This document shows, in pieces, positions 1 to 6,664 of a stretch of 17,726 bases of DNA. The stretch is from NCBI GenBank assembly GCA_036258795.1, contig DATACZ010000063.1, positions 1 through 17,726 of the forward strand, written 5' to 3'. The first letter of the stretch is position 1, and each line of letters opens with the position of its first letter. The notes below the pieces were generated by a model. That model saw nothing but the letters and a program-made list of their open reading frames with translations, was not told where the DNA came from and searched no databases. The DNA is from DATACZ01 sp036258795 (GTDB taxonomy: Bacteria; Actinomycetota; CADDZG01; JAHWKV01). The position numbers and the translations under genes are program-made.

Positions 1-485
1 CCACTGATTCAATCGTCCGCCGGCCTCCTCAAAGGCTTGTTCGGAGTCTGGAACCGGACCAAAGTGCGTGGGAAATACTCGCGCAGGCTCCAGCGCTCTC
101 AGACGCCGGATCGTCTCCAGGGCCAATCCAAGGTCGAACTCGGGGGGCGGAGTCACCGGCCTGATGGCCCCGGTGCCAGGAAGCCGGATGCCGAGGGCGT
201 CGCCCACGAATAGGTTCCCGTTGAGCGTGTCGAGCAGCGCCATCTGGTGCTTGGCGTGGCCGGCGGCGCCGGCGGGTCCAGGTGAATATGGGTCAGAACT
301 ATCCAGTCCAGGGTCCGGACGCCGGCCTCCTTCAGGCCCCGCAAAACCATTTCAACTGAGGAGCCGGGGCCCGTGTCGATGATCGCGGGGCTGGATCCCG
401 GAAGGTAATAAACGGCCGTGGACTCCTCCCAACCGTGCATGTAGGTGTCGACTCCCAGGACCCCGCTCCCGTAGTCGTGGATCAA
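1..485 (-). pseudogene. MBL-fold metallohydrolase, frameshifted and cut by the window edge
   Basis: This is a metallo-beta-lactamase-fold hydrolase read on the minus strand from a TTG start at 485. The first part, including AIIDTGPGSS and IVLTHIHLD, is a normal MBL N-terminus. Right after HLD the frame breaks: the continuous frame gives PPAPPATPS and stops near 153. Shifting one base at about 274/275 restores HLDHAGAAGHAKHQ, then LFVGDALGIRL (the bridging Asp) and VFPTHFGPV (the distal His), open to base 1. All expected metal ligands are thus present, but split across two frames. Inserting one A (minus strand) would recreate the HxHxDH motif. Either it is a recent pseudogene or the assembly has a one-base error. 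The start overlaps the stop of the upstream DUF1015 gene in TTGA, so the two are translationally coupled. Substrate unknown; glyoxalase II-like or other thioester and phosphodiester hydrolases are possible. Confidence 0.85.
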
Positions 486-1642
486 CTGTCCTCTAGGTCC
501 CTCATTACGAGGCCGCTGCGCGGCTTGGGCCAGAAGAGGGTGGTCTTGGGTGGCATTCGTTGTCCGGAAAGGGCCATATCGGCGACCAGGCTGAGTGGGA
601 CGCAGGCCATGATGAAGGCCGTCATCCCCTTGCTAATGCCCTTTTCGACCTCATCGAGGTCGTGCTCGTAGGTCACCTCTGCTCCGAGTGGTTGGAGGAT
701 GGCGTCTTCAAGGAACGCGGTATCCAGAGGTCCCTCCGAACCCAGGATCCAGCGACCATCGGCGGTGGCCACCCCGATCCGTCCACTCCCAAAGTCATTC
801 ACCGCGGCGACGAGCTCGTGGAGGTCTCCCCGGAAGGGCGACAGGCCTTTGAGATCTGAGACGATGATCCCAGTTGCCAGCCTGTGGGTGGGGAGTATTT
901 CCGGTGCATACTCGACCGGGTCCGAGATCATTGCCAAGACTGAGTCCCAGGTGCCCGGGCCGTCGGAGCGGCGCCTCTCGTCCCTATAAACGAGCGCCGT
1001 CTCGTAGCGGTGATGGCCATCGGCGACCACAATCGGGACGGTCGTGAAGGCTTGAATCGTTTGAGCCGCGTTGTCCCCAATTCTCCAGAGACGGTGCCGA
1101 ATCCCCTCAGCATCCGTTAGATCTGCCATGGCCGGCTGCCTGGCGGCATCCTCGACGAGCTTGCCGAATCCCGTGAGGTTCGTCGAGGCAAAGAACCACA
1201 GTGGCTCCAGGTTGGCGCGCGTGGCCCGCATGAGCGCAAGCCGGTCGGCCTTGGGGGCCGGGGTGGTCTGCTCATGCCCGAACACGCCTCCATCGCCGAG
1301 GGGCTCCAGGGCCAGGGCCGCGATGAGGCCCGCAGTGGTGCGAAAGGAGTCGCCATGTTGGGTGTCGAACCGGTAGAGGTAGTAGCTCTTGGCCTGGTCG
1401 AACACAAGGATTCCAGAAGATAGCCACTCCCTGAGGTACTCGGCCGCTTTCGTGTAACGGTCCGCGCGGTTGGCTCCCGTCAGGCCGACTCCTAGGGTGA
1501 TTCGTACGATATTGTGGGGATGCGAAAGCTCAAGCCGGTCTGCCTCCTCCGGAGGAATGATGTCGTAGGGAGGAGCAGTTACTGAGGCCAGGTCCGTGCC
1601 GCCCGCGTAGCGGATAGCTCTGAAGGGAAAGATGTGGGGCAC
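482..1642 (-). CDS. DUF1015 family protein
   Basis: This 386-residue protein of the DUF1015 family (PF06245) has a GTG start. Family landmarks visible are the N-terminal PPYDIIPPEE (residues 24-33), HNIVRITLG (43-51), the GHEQTTPAPKADRL block (122-135) and the signature VADGHHRYETALVYRDE (206-222). Length matches the usual 380-430 residues. The biochemical role of the family is not established; the strongly conserved DGHHRYET suggests an active or binding site. There is no signal peptide or membrane segment, so it is probably cytoplasmic. It leads a two-gene minus-strand unit with the MBL-fold hydrolase and is divergent from the TPR gene across 77 bases. An extended -10 sits five bases upstream of the GTG, suggesting a leaderless transcript. 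The family assignment is firm; any function would be a guess. Confidence 0.9.
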   Translation of the reverse strand: MPHIFPFRAIRYAGGTDLASVTAPPYDIIPPEEADRLELSHPHNIVRITLGVGLTGANRADRYTKAAEYLREWLSSGILVFDQAKSYYLYRFDTQHGDSFRTTAGLIAALALEPLGDGGVFGHEQTTPAPKADRLALMRATRANLEPLWFFASTNLTGFGKLVEDAARQPAMADLTDAEGIRHRLWRIGDNAAQTIQAFTTVPIVVADGHHRYETALVYRDERRRSDGPGTWDSVLAMISDPVEYAPEILPTHRLATGIIVSDLKGLSPFRGDLHELVAAVNDFGSGRIGVATADGRWILGSEGPLDTAFLEDAILQPLGAEVTYEHDLDEVEKGISKGMTAFIMACVPLSLVADMALSGQRMPPKTTLFWPKPRSGLVMRDLEDS

Positions 1643-1647
1643 ACTGG

Positions 1648-1656
1648 CTTATACCA
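1648..1656 (-). promoter_or_regulatory. Extended -10 promoter, leaderless, for the DUF1015 gene
   Basis: On the minus strand the sequence TGGTATAAG ends five bases before the GTG start of the DUF1015 gene. TG-n-TATAAG is a good extended -10. No convincing -35 is visible, which extended -10 promoters can do without. Transcription would begin at or next to the GTG, and there is no Shine-Dalgarno sequence. Confidence 0.5.
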
Positions 1657-1706
1657 CGGCTACGCGAAGATAAGGCTGGCCGCGACAGCGCGGCGACTGC
1701 GGTAGG

Positions 1707-1713
1707 GGAGAGG
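1707..1713 (+). promoter_or_regulatory. Shine-Dalgarno sequence of the TPR gene
   Basis: GGAGAGG lies six bases before the ATG at 1720, an ideal spacing. It fixes the TPR start and is one of only two strong ribosome binding sites in the window. Confidence 0.7.
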
Positions 1714-1719
1714 CGGGAT

Positions 1720-2079
1720 ATGGATTCGACTGAGGCGTACGACCTGCTGACAAAGGGGCGTGAGCTTCTCGCCGGTAGGCGCAACCACCAAGCGGCTTTG
1801 ATGCTCCAGCGCGCTTGTGAGCTCGAGCCGGCGAAGGGATCGATACGAGAAGCCTTTGCCCGAGCTCTCTACAACTGCGGCAGGACGCGCGACGCCGCCG
1901 ACCAATTTGAGATGGCCCTCGAGCTGAACCCCGCGGACCATTACGCCTACTTTGGGCTGGCCCTGTGCCGGGCCAGGATGGGGGACAGGCCGCGGGCCGC
2001 GGGACTTCTGAAGATCGCCATCGCGATGCGTCCTCAGTCTGAGGACTACCGGCACGCACTTGACCGCCTCGCTGGTTGA
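1720..2079 (+). CDS. Small TPR-repeat protein (Rv1691-like)
   Basis: This is a 119-residue all-helical protein built of tetratricopeptide repeats. A clear unit is the stretch around residues 33-66, with the pattern AFARALYNCGRTRDAADQFE then ALELNPADHYAYFGLALC; a degenerate repeat precedes it and another follows. TPR proteins act as protein-binding scaffolds; no catalytic motif is present. There is no signal peptide or membrane segment. It starts at ATG with a strong Shine-Dalgarno and its stop overlaps the HAD phosphatase start in TTGA. A small TPR gene directly before a HAD-IIA phosphatase and upstream of tlyA is the arrangement in many Actinomycetota (Rv1691-Rv1692), which supports orthology. 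The binding partner is unknown. Confidence 0.85.
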   Translation: MDSTEAYDLLTKGRELLAGRRNHQAALMLQRACELEPAKGSIREAFARALYNCGRTRDAADQFEMALELNPADHYAYFGLALCRARMGDRPRAAGLLKIAIAMRPQSEDYRHALDRLAG

Positions 2080-2909
2080 GTGATCTGACCCCTCCGCTAG
2101 CGGCTGCGGGACATCTGCTGGAACGCTACTCAGCTTTCGCCGTTGATCTCGATGGCGTCATATGGCGAGGAGACGTGTTCCTGGATGGAGCAATTGATGG
2201 TCTGGCAGCCATCAGGGCTACCGGGAAGCCTCTGATAGTAATGACCAACAACGGCTCCTACCTGCCCGAAGAGATCGTCGAGCGGCTTGGGAATGCTGGC
2301 TTCGAGCTCGAAATTTCCGAAGTGCTCACCTCATCGTTGGTGGCAAGAAGATGGATAACCGAACAAGGTCTGGAGGGCGGATCCGGATTTATCCTGGGCC
2401 CTCACACCGTCGCCATACAGTTCGCGGACCTCCTGGAGCTCCTGCCCATCGAAGAGGGCTACTCCGCCGACGTGGTGTTGGTCGGGCGCGACGTCGACTT
2501 CACGTACGAGAGGCTCAGGGTCGCGGCGAACTCCATCAGAACCGGAGGACGCTTCCTCGCTCTGAATTGGGATCCCGTCATGCCGGTGCACGGCGGTAGG
2601 GTAGTCCCCGGCACGGGCTCGATCGTCGCGGCCATGGAAACCGCCTCCGGCGTAAAGCCCGTGGTGATGGGCAAGCCGAACCCTCCGATGATGGAGGCCG
2701 GTGCAAAGATCCTGGGACAGAGTCCGGTGCTGATGATCGGCGACAGGATAGAGGCAGACATCATGGGCGCCCGAAGCATGGGCTGGGGTGCGGCTCTGGC
2801 GCTAACCGGGCTGACCCAGTCTCCAAGCGGCGAGCCCGCACCCGACTACGTCCTCGAGTCGCTAGGGGCGCTGGCGAGGGTCCCCGAGAAGGACTCCACG
2901 CTCCGCTAG
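2076..2909 (+). CDS. HAD superfamily phosphatase, class IIA (NagD/glycerol-3-phosphate phosphatase type)
   Basis: This 277-residue haloacid dehalogenase-type phosphatase of subclass IIA starts at TTG, overlapping the TPR stop. All four HAD motifs are present: motif I FAVDLDGVIW with nucleophile Asp24 and acid/base Asp26, motif II TNNG (57-60), the motif III Lys200 in VMGKPNP, and motif IV GDRIEAD (222-228). The C2A-type cap lies between motifs II and III. The family dephosphorylates small phosphorylated metabolites such as glycerol 3-phosphate, p-nitrophenyl phosphate or 2-phosphoglycolate. The synteny-matched mycobacterial protein (Rv1692) is a glycerol-3-phosphate phosphatase linked to lipid polar-head recycling. 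That is the best guess for the substrate, but the cap residues cannot confirm it by eye. The protein is cytoplasmic. Its TAG stop shares the palindrome CTAG with the stop of the converging rhomboid gene. Confidence 0.9.
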   Translation: MSDLTPPLAAAGHLLERYSAFAVDLDGVIWRGDVFLDGAIDGLAAIRATGKPLIVMTNNGSYLPEEIVERLGNAGFELEISEVLTSSLVARRWITEQGLEGGSGFILGPHTVAIQFADLLELLPIEEGYSADVVLVGRDVDFTYERLRVAANSIRTGGRFLALNWDPVMPVHGGRVVPGTGSIVAAMETASGVKPVVMGKPNPPMMEAGAKILGQSPVLMIGDRIEADIMGARSMGWGAALALTGLTQSPSGEPAPDYVLESLGALARVPEKDSTLR

Positions 2910-3700
2910 AAGCGGTAGGACGGCAGAGGCCGGTCGCGTTTTCGGAATCCCCCGAAAACGAAGATGAGGATGGCGCCGGCGATGAACCCGCCGACGTGTG
3001 CCACCCACGCCACCCCTCCTCCTTCAGGCTGCTGGCCCTGACCGACGAAGAACTGGGACAAAAACCACATGCCGAGCACTACCGCGGCCGGCAAGCGTAT
3101 GCGTCCAAGGAGGAAGAACAGGATCGGTATAGGCACGATTGCGTGGACGCGGGCATGCGGGAACAGGACTATGTAGGCGCCAAGCAGCCCGGAGATGGCG
3201 CCACTCGCCCCCACGGTCGGCACCTCCGAGCTGGGGTTGGCCAAGACGTGAGCCAGCCCGCCGGCAATGCCGGCCAGCAGATAGAACAGGAGGTACTTGA
3301 ACCGTCCCAGCCGGTCTTCGATGTTGTTGCCGAAGATCCACAGGAAGAGCATGTTTCCGGCCAGGTGGAAGAAGCCCCCATGTAAAAACATGGAGGTGAG
3401 GATCGAGCCGATGACGGATTTTTCCTCTAGCGGGTAGCCGGGGCAGACCTGACCGGTCAGCTGCTCGCCTTCCGATACCTCCTCGGGGACCATGCCCCAT
3501 TTGAAGAAGAACTGCCCCACCTCGCAGTTCTGGGCCTGACATTGAATGGACCCGCGGGGGCATCGGAGCTCCTGGCCGAAGTTCGGCTCGAAGGCAAAGA
3601 AGATCACGACGTTGACCGCTATCAGCAATGCGGACAACCACGAGAAGGTCGCGGTGGGGTTCTCGTCGTGAATGGGTATGAGTGAGCTTCCGGGGAACAT
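2906..3700 (-). CDS. Rhomboid family intramembrane serine protease
   Basis: This 264-residue polytopic membrane protein is a rhomboid protease that cleaves substrates within the membrane. The catalytic Ser166 lies in VGASGAISG (163-171), and the partner His235 in AHVGGFIAG. The conserved HLAGNMLFLWIFG (112-124), with His112 and Asn116, forms the oxyanion region. After the first membrane segment (about 20-37) comes a loop of about 60 residues with four cysteines (47, 54, 59, 86), which could form disulfides or bind metal; this is not part of the core fold. The length is typical of the six-helix bacterial form. Start is ATG at 3700, with a -10 seven bases upstream and no Shine-Dalgarno. It diverges from the M23 peptidase gene and converges tail to tail on the HAD gene. 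Physiological substrates are unknown. Confidence 0.92.
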   Translation of the reverse strand: MFPGSSLIPIHDENPTATFSWLSALLIAVNVVIFFAFEPNFGQELRCPRGSIQCQAQNCEVGQFFFKWGMVPEEVSEGEQLTGQVCPGYPLEEKSVIGSILTSMFLHGGFFHLAGNMLFLWIFGNNIEDRLGRFKYLLFYLLAGIAGGLAHVLANPSSEVPTVGASGAISGLLGAYIVLFPHARVHAIVPIPILFFLLGRIRLPAAVVLGMWFLSQFFVGQGQQPEGGGVAWVAHVGGFIAGAILIFVFGGFRKRDRPLPSYRF

Positions 3701-3707
3701 GGCATGC

Positions 3708-3737
3708 AGGATAGTCGTTCCACCCGACGGCTGTTAC
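3708..3737 (-). promoter_or_regulatory. Leaderless promoter of the rhomboid gene
   Basis: On the minus strand GTAACA (3737-3732) and TATCCT (3713-3708) are separated by 18 bases, and TATCCT ends seven bases before the ATG at 3700. No Shine-Dalgarno is present, so transcription likely starts at or beside the start codon. Confidence 0.5.
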
Positions 3738-3739
3738 CC

Positions 3740-3773
3740 TTGACAACCCGCGTGGCGCTTGAGAACCTACGCC
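3740..3773 (+). promoter_or_regulatory. Possible promoter of the M23 peptidase gene
   Basis: A perfect -35 consensus TTGACA occurs at 3740-3745. The matching -10 is poor: GAACCT at 17-base spacing, or TACGCC (3768-3773), which lies six bases before the ATG at 3780 but 22 bases from the -35. The hexamer-to-start distance of TACGCC copies the leaderless layout seen elsewhere in the window. Treat the exact elements as uncertain. Confidence 0.3.
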
Positions 3774-3779
3774 GGACTC

Positions 3780-4736
3780 ATGCGCAGGACTTCACTTCCC
3801 CGCACCGCCACCGCTGCGCTGGTTGCGGCGGTGTTATTGCTATCCGGGCAGGCCGGTCAAGGCCTGGCCGCGGACTCTGCATCCACCCAAAAGGAGCTTG
3901 ACGCCGTTGCTGCGGCCTACGAACGGGCGGCAACCCAGCTGGCAGCCACGGAGGCAAGGGAAGCGAAGCTCAGACAGGATCTCAAGGACGCCGACCGGAT
4001 CATCGCCCAGAGGGCCGCAAGGGTGAAGGAGCGCGCAGAGTACGTGTACAAGAACGGCGGAGTCGGCACCTTCCTCAGCGACCTCCTCCTCGCTCCTGAC
4101 ATGAGCGCCTTTGTCAAGCGGATGTACTACCTGGAGCTCCTTGGTGACTATGACTCTAAGCTTGTCGAGGGGTTGCAGGTAACCCAGTCCAGAGCAGACG
4201 CCATCTGGCAAAACCTAGAGGCCACGAAAGCCAAGCAGAAAGCATTGGCTGAGGAGTTGAAAGAGAAGCGCCGGCAGCTGGAGGCCAGGTTTAAGGCAGT
4301 AAAGGGCGCCGACAAGGTAAAGAGACTGGGTAATTTCTCATCGTTCATTCTTCCCGTCTCACCAAGCGCATTCGCCAACACCTGGGGAGCGCGCAGATCG
4401 GGAGGCCGGCGTCACAAGGGCACTGACGTTATGGCGCCGTGCGGCGCTCCGGTTATTGCCGTGACCGACGGGGTCATCAGCAACCTGCACTCGGGAGGCA
4501 ACGGCGGCATCATGGCCTATCTGCGCGCGAGCAACGGCGACGTGTTCTTCTACGCTCACTTGCGGAGGTACGCGCCTGGGGTGAGCACGGGCACCAGGGT
4601 CAGCGCCGGGGACCTTATCGCCTACAATGGAAACACCGGCAATGCCAGAGGGGGCGCCTGCCATGTCCACTTCGAGTGGCATCCGCGAGGCGGAGGTCCG
4701 GTCAATCCCTATCCCCTTCTGGCGGGAGCACGGTAA
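3780..4736 (+). CDS. Exported M23 (LytM/EnvC-like) peptidase with coiled coil
   Basis: This secreted peptidoglycan hydrolase has 318 residues from ATG 3780. An in-frame TTG at 3759 would add seven residues, but the ATG gives the better signal peptide: MRRTS followed by a hydrophobic core to about residue 24, with cleavage near GLAADS. Residues about 35-185 are charged, Ala-rich coiled coil, including an RVKERAEYVYKNGGVGTF region like EnvC-type murein hydrolase regulators. The C-terminal LytM domain keeps the zinc ligands: His212 and Asp216 in HKGTD, and the HVH pair (295, 297) in GGACHVHFEWHP. It is therefore predicted to be active, unlike EnvC, which has lost its ligands. It probably cleaves stem-peptide cross-links outside the membrane, perhaps during cell separation. 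It diverges from the rhomboid gene. It is not part of the standard Rv1691-Rv1700 order, so it is an insertion here. Confidence 0.9.
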   Translation: MRRTSLPRTATAALVAAVLLLSGQAGQGLAADSASTQKELDAVAAAYERAATQLAATEAREAKLRQDLKDADRIIAQRAARVKERAEYVYKNGGVGTFLSDLLLAPDMSAFVKRMYYLELLGDYDSKLVEGLQVTQSRADAIWQNLEATKAKQKALAEELKEKRRQLEARFKAVKGADKVKRLGNFSSFILPVSPSAFANTWGARRSGGRRHKGTDVMAPCGAPVIAVTDGVISNLHSGGNGGIMAYLRASNGDVFFYAHLRRYAPGVSTGTRVSAGDLIAYNGNTGNARGGACHVHFEWHPRGGGPVNPYPLLAGAR

Positions 4737-4786
4737 AACGGCTGGCTGACCGAGCCCTCAACTGAAGCCCTGTTCGAGATCTGGAT

Positions 4787-4807
4787 TTCGTGAACGAACC
4801 ATACAAT
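4787..4807 (+). promoter_or_regulatory. Leaderless promoter of the small gene-tlyA-nadK operon, with inverted repeat
   Basis: TACAAT (4802-4807) ends six bases before a GTG at 4814, the same hexamer as the steA promoter. Immediately upstream, TTCGT-GA-ACGAA (4787-4798) is a perfect five-base inverted repeat placed where a repressor would block polymerase. No good -35 is visible. The hexamer decides the start of the following small gene; the operator role of the repeat is only a suggestion. Confidence 0.5.
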
Positions 4808-4813
4808 CGAGAA

Positions 4814-4984
4814 GTGAACCAACCCGAAGCTCATGGACTGGATGAGGCCCTCGCCCGAGCCACTCTCGATGAGATTGCTGCCCAGCCCCTTGAGGACCGT
4901 GCGGATGCCGTTGAGGCCCTGGTCGCCCGCTTGGAGAGTGCACTCGACAGCACCTCCGTCTCCGACACCCAATCCGGCTCATAG
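4814..4984 (+). CDS. Conserved small protein preceding tlyA (Rv1693-like)
   Basis: This is an acidic protein of about 56 residues. An upstream in-frame GTG at 4790 would give 64 residues, but GTG 4814 has TACAAT six bases before it, and the resulting length is close to that of mycobacterial Rv1693 (about 58). The core, LDEIAAQPLEDRADAVEAL then VARLESALDS, is one predicted helical hairpin or amphipathic helix; the C-terminus STSVSDTQSGS is polar and probably disordered. Many Actinomycetota carry such a short acidic protein between the HAD phosphatase and tlyA. No function is established. The gene ends nine bases before the tlyA start, so it is cotranscribed and probably coupled. The family match rests on position, length and the Leu/Ala/Glu pattern recalled from memory, not on an alignment. 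Confidence 0.65.
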   Translation: MNQPEAHGLDEALARATLDEIAAQPLEDRADAVEALVARLESALDSTSVSDTQSGS

Positions 4985-4993
4985 GTCAGGCCG

Positions 4994-5773
4994 GTGAACA
5001 GACGTCGCCTTGACGCCGAGATGGTGGCGCAGGGTTTGGCCGGCGACCAGACAGAGGCGGCCAAGGCCATAGAGGACCGCCTTGTCGTCGTCGATGGCGC
5101 ACCCGGGATGAAGCCCTCGACCCTCGTCGACAGGGGCATACCCATAAAGGTAGATCAGGTCAGGAGGTTCGTCTCCCGCGGTGGGGACAAGCTTCATGGG
5201 GCGTTGAAGGACTTCAACCTGGACGTCAGCGGCAAGCGGTGCCTTGACGCAGGTGCCGGCTCCGGGGGCTTTACCGACTGTCTTTTGAAAGCGGGCGCCG
5301 CCGAGGTCGTGGCAGTCGATGTTGGCTACGGTCAGTTCGACTGGACGCTGCGTATAGACCCCAGGGTGCGGCTGCTGGAGCGTACCAACGTTCGTCACCT
5401 GGTGGTTCCGGGCTTGGAGGGCTCCTTCGAGGTGATCGTGGCGGATCTCAGCTTCGTTCCCCTGCGGTCCCTCATTTCCACCTTGGCCAAGCTTGCCACT
5501 CCCCAGGCCACGATGGTCCTGCTGGTCAAGCCCCAGTTTGAAGTTTCACCCGAGCAGGTTGGACCCGGCGGGATTGTTACCGATCCCGCAGTCTGGCAGG
5601 CCGCACTCGAGTCCGTTGCCCGCGGGCTGGCCGACGCGGGGCTCGGAGTGGTTTCGGTGGCTCCGGGCAGTCCCCGCGGGGCCGAGGGAAATCAAGAGTT
5701 CTTTATTCATGCCAGACGTGGTGCCAGGACCTCTGCCGGTGTCATCTCTGCGGCGGTGGCATCGGTCAGTTGA
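4994..5773 (+). CDS. tlyA: TlyA family rRNA 2'-O-methyltransferase
   Basis: This 259-residue protein has an N-terminal S4 RNA-binding domain (about 3-60, beginning RRRLDAEMVAQGLA and ending RFVSRGG) and an FtsJ-type Rossmann methyltransferase domain. SAM-binding motif I is LDAGAGSGGFTD (84-95), followed by VVAVDVGYGQ (105-114), ADLSF (150-154) and LVKPQFE (177-183). TlyA methylates ribose 2'-OH groups in 16S and/or 23S rRNA; in mycobacteria this gives sensitivity to capreomycin and viomycin. The mycobacterial protein was once named a haemolysin, which is not supported as its main role. Start is GTG with a weak AGG upstream. The stop overlaps the nadK start in TTGA. Length and order match the actinobacterial orthologue. 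Which C-terminal sequence type (TlyA I or II) it belongs to was not resolved. Confidence 0.93.
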   Translation: MNRRRLDAEMVAQGLAGDQTEAAKAIEDRLVVVDGAPGMKPSTLVDRGIPIKVDQVRRFVSRGGDKLHGALKDFNLDVSGKRCLDAGAGSGGFTDCLLKAGAAEVVAVDVGYGQFDWTLRIDPRVRLLERTNVRHLVVPGLEGSFEVIVADLSFVPLRSLISTLAKLATPQATMVLLVKPQFEVSPEQVGPGGIVTDPAVWQAALESVARGLADAGLGVVSVAPGSPRGAEGNQEFFIHARRGARTSAGVISAAVASVS

Positions 5774-6570
5774 AGACCCTGGGGCTGGTCGTTCACCCGA
5801 CTAACCTGAGGGCCAAAGAAGCCGCCGATAGCATCCTGGGGCTCGCCACGGCCCAGAACCTCGCGGTGGTGGACGCAGCAGCGGGCTCAGCCGCGGACGT
5901 CGTGGTAGCTCTGGGCGGGGACGGGACGATTCTCAGAGCCGCCCAGTATGCGTGGGCCCTGGACGTGCCGTTGCTGGGAGTGAATCTTGGCAAGCTTGGC
6001 TTCCTCTCCACGATCAACATCGACCGCCTGCAGGAAGTCCTCGATGACCTGACTCAGAGCCGCTTCCGGATCGAATCACGGATGATGCTGGAGGCTGCCG
6101 CCTACAGCGGACACGACGTCACGAGGGTGATGGCGTTGAACGAGTTCGTCCTTGAGCGGGGCACGTTGTCCCGGGTGGTTGCCATAAGAGTGAGCGTGGG
6201 AGTGGAGGAGGTAGCCACCTACACCGCAGACGGGTTCATCGTGTCTACACCCACCGGGTCCACCGCGTACTCCCTGTCCGCGGGAGGTCCCGTGGTGGAG
6301 CCGGAGGTCCAGGCCATAATCCTTACCTCCGTGTGCGCCCACTATCCGCTATGGCGATCGATAGTGCTGGGCCCCGACCGTACGGTTGTGCTGGAGACTC
6401 CTCGCGATTCGGTGGCGTTTGCGGCCGATGGGCGGCCGGTGGGCACGCTGGGAGCGGGTAGCCGGGTAAGCATCTGCTCCCATGAGCGCCCGCTCAAGAT
6501 GATGACGCTGGAGCACCCCAACTTCTACGACAAGCTGCGCTCCAGGTTTCACTTAGAGCCCGGTCATTAG
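5770..6570 (+). CDS. nadK: NAD kinase
   Basis: This 266-residue enzyme phosphorylates NAD to NADP in the cytoplasm. Diagnostic motifs are GGDGT (49-53), VNLGKLGFLS (71-80), LNEFVLERG (123-131, with the Asn-Glu pair that contacts the nicotinamide ribose), and TADGFIVSTPTGSTAYSLS (152-170) followed by AGGP. The usual segment near PHxLxxRP is replaced by AHYPLWRSIVLGP (190-202), a modest deviation. The TTG start lies inside the tlyA stop, so translation is coupled. The protein is somewhat shorter than mycobacterial NadK at the N-terminus, as in many bacteria. It ends the small gene-tlyA-nadK operon. The recN gene that normally follows nadK is missing, and a promoter for steA appears instead. Confidence 0.95.
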   Translation: MKTLGLVVHPTNLRAKEAADSILGLATAQNLAVVDAAAGSAADVVVALGGDGTILRAAQYAWALDVPLLGVNLGKLGFLSTINIDRLQEVLDDLTQSRFRIESRMMLEAAAYSGHDVTRVMALNEFVLERGTLSRVVAIRVSVGVEEVATYTADGFIVSTPTGSTAYSLSAGGPVVEPEVQAIILTSVCAHYPLWRSIVLGPDRTVVLETPRDSVAFAADGRPVGTLGAGSRVSICSHERPLKMMTLEHPNFYDKLRSRFHLEPGH

Positions 6571-6635
6571 ACCGAAAACCCAAGTTGTCCCGGCGCGATG
6601 GATCTTCTCTCGCTACCGGCGCGCCGGCTAAACGA

Positions 6636-6664
6636 TCGAGAGGCGGATGGCCCCCGGGTACAAT
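6636..6664 (+). promoter_or_regulatory. Leaderless promoter of steA
   Basis: TCGAGA (6636-6641, four of six -35 matches) and TACAAT (6659-6664, five of six -10 matches) are separated by 17 bases. TACAAT ends eight bases before the ATG at 6673, and no Shine-Dalgarno is present, so the transcript should begin at or within two or three bases of the start codon. It argues against the in-frame ATG at 6598, which lies upstream of the promoter. Confidence 0.65.

Noticed and set aside
1649..2059. Long open frames opposite the TPR gene
   Set aside because: They are antisense shadows rich in Arg/Pro/Ser, typical of GC-rich DNA, and have no recognisable motif.
3759..3779. TTG start for the M23 peptidase
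   Set aside because: The ATG seven codons later gives a cleaner signal peptide and has a -10-like hexamer at the leaderless distance; the TTG remains possible.
6616..6627. Perfect 12-base palindrome CCGGCGCGCCGG between nadK and steA
   Set aside because: It has no T-run after it and almost no loop, so it is not a convincing terminator; such palindromes are frequent in GC-rich DNA.
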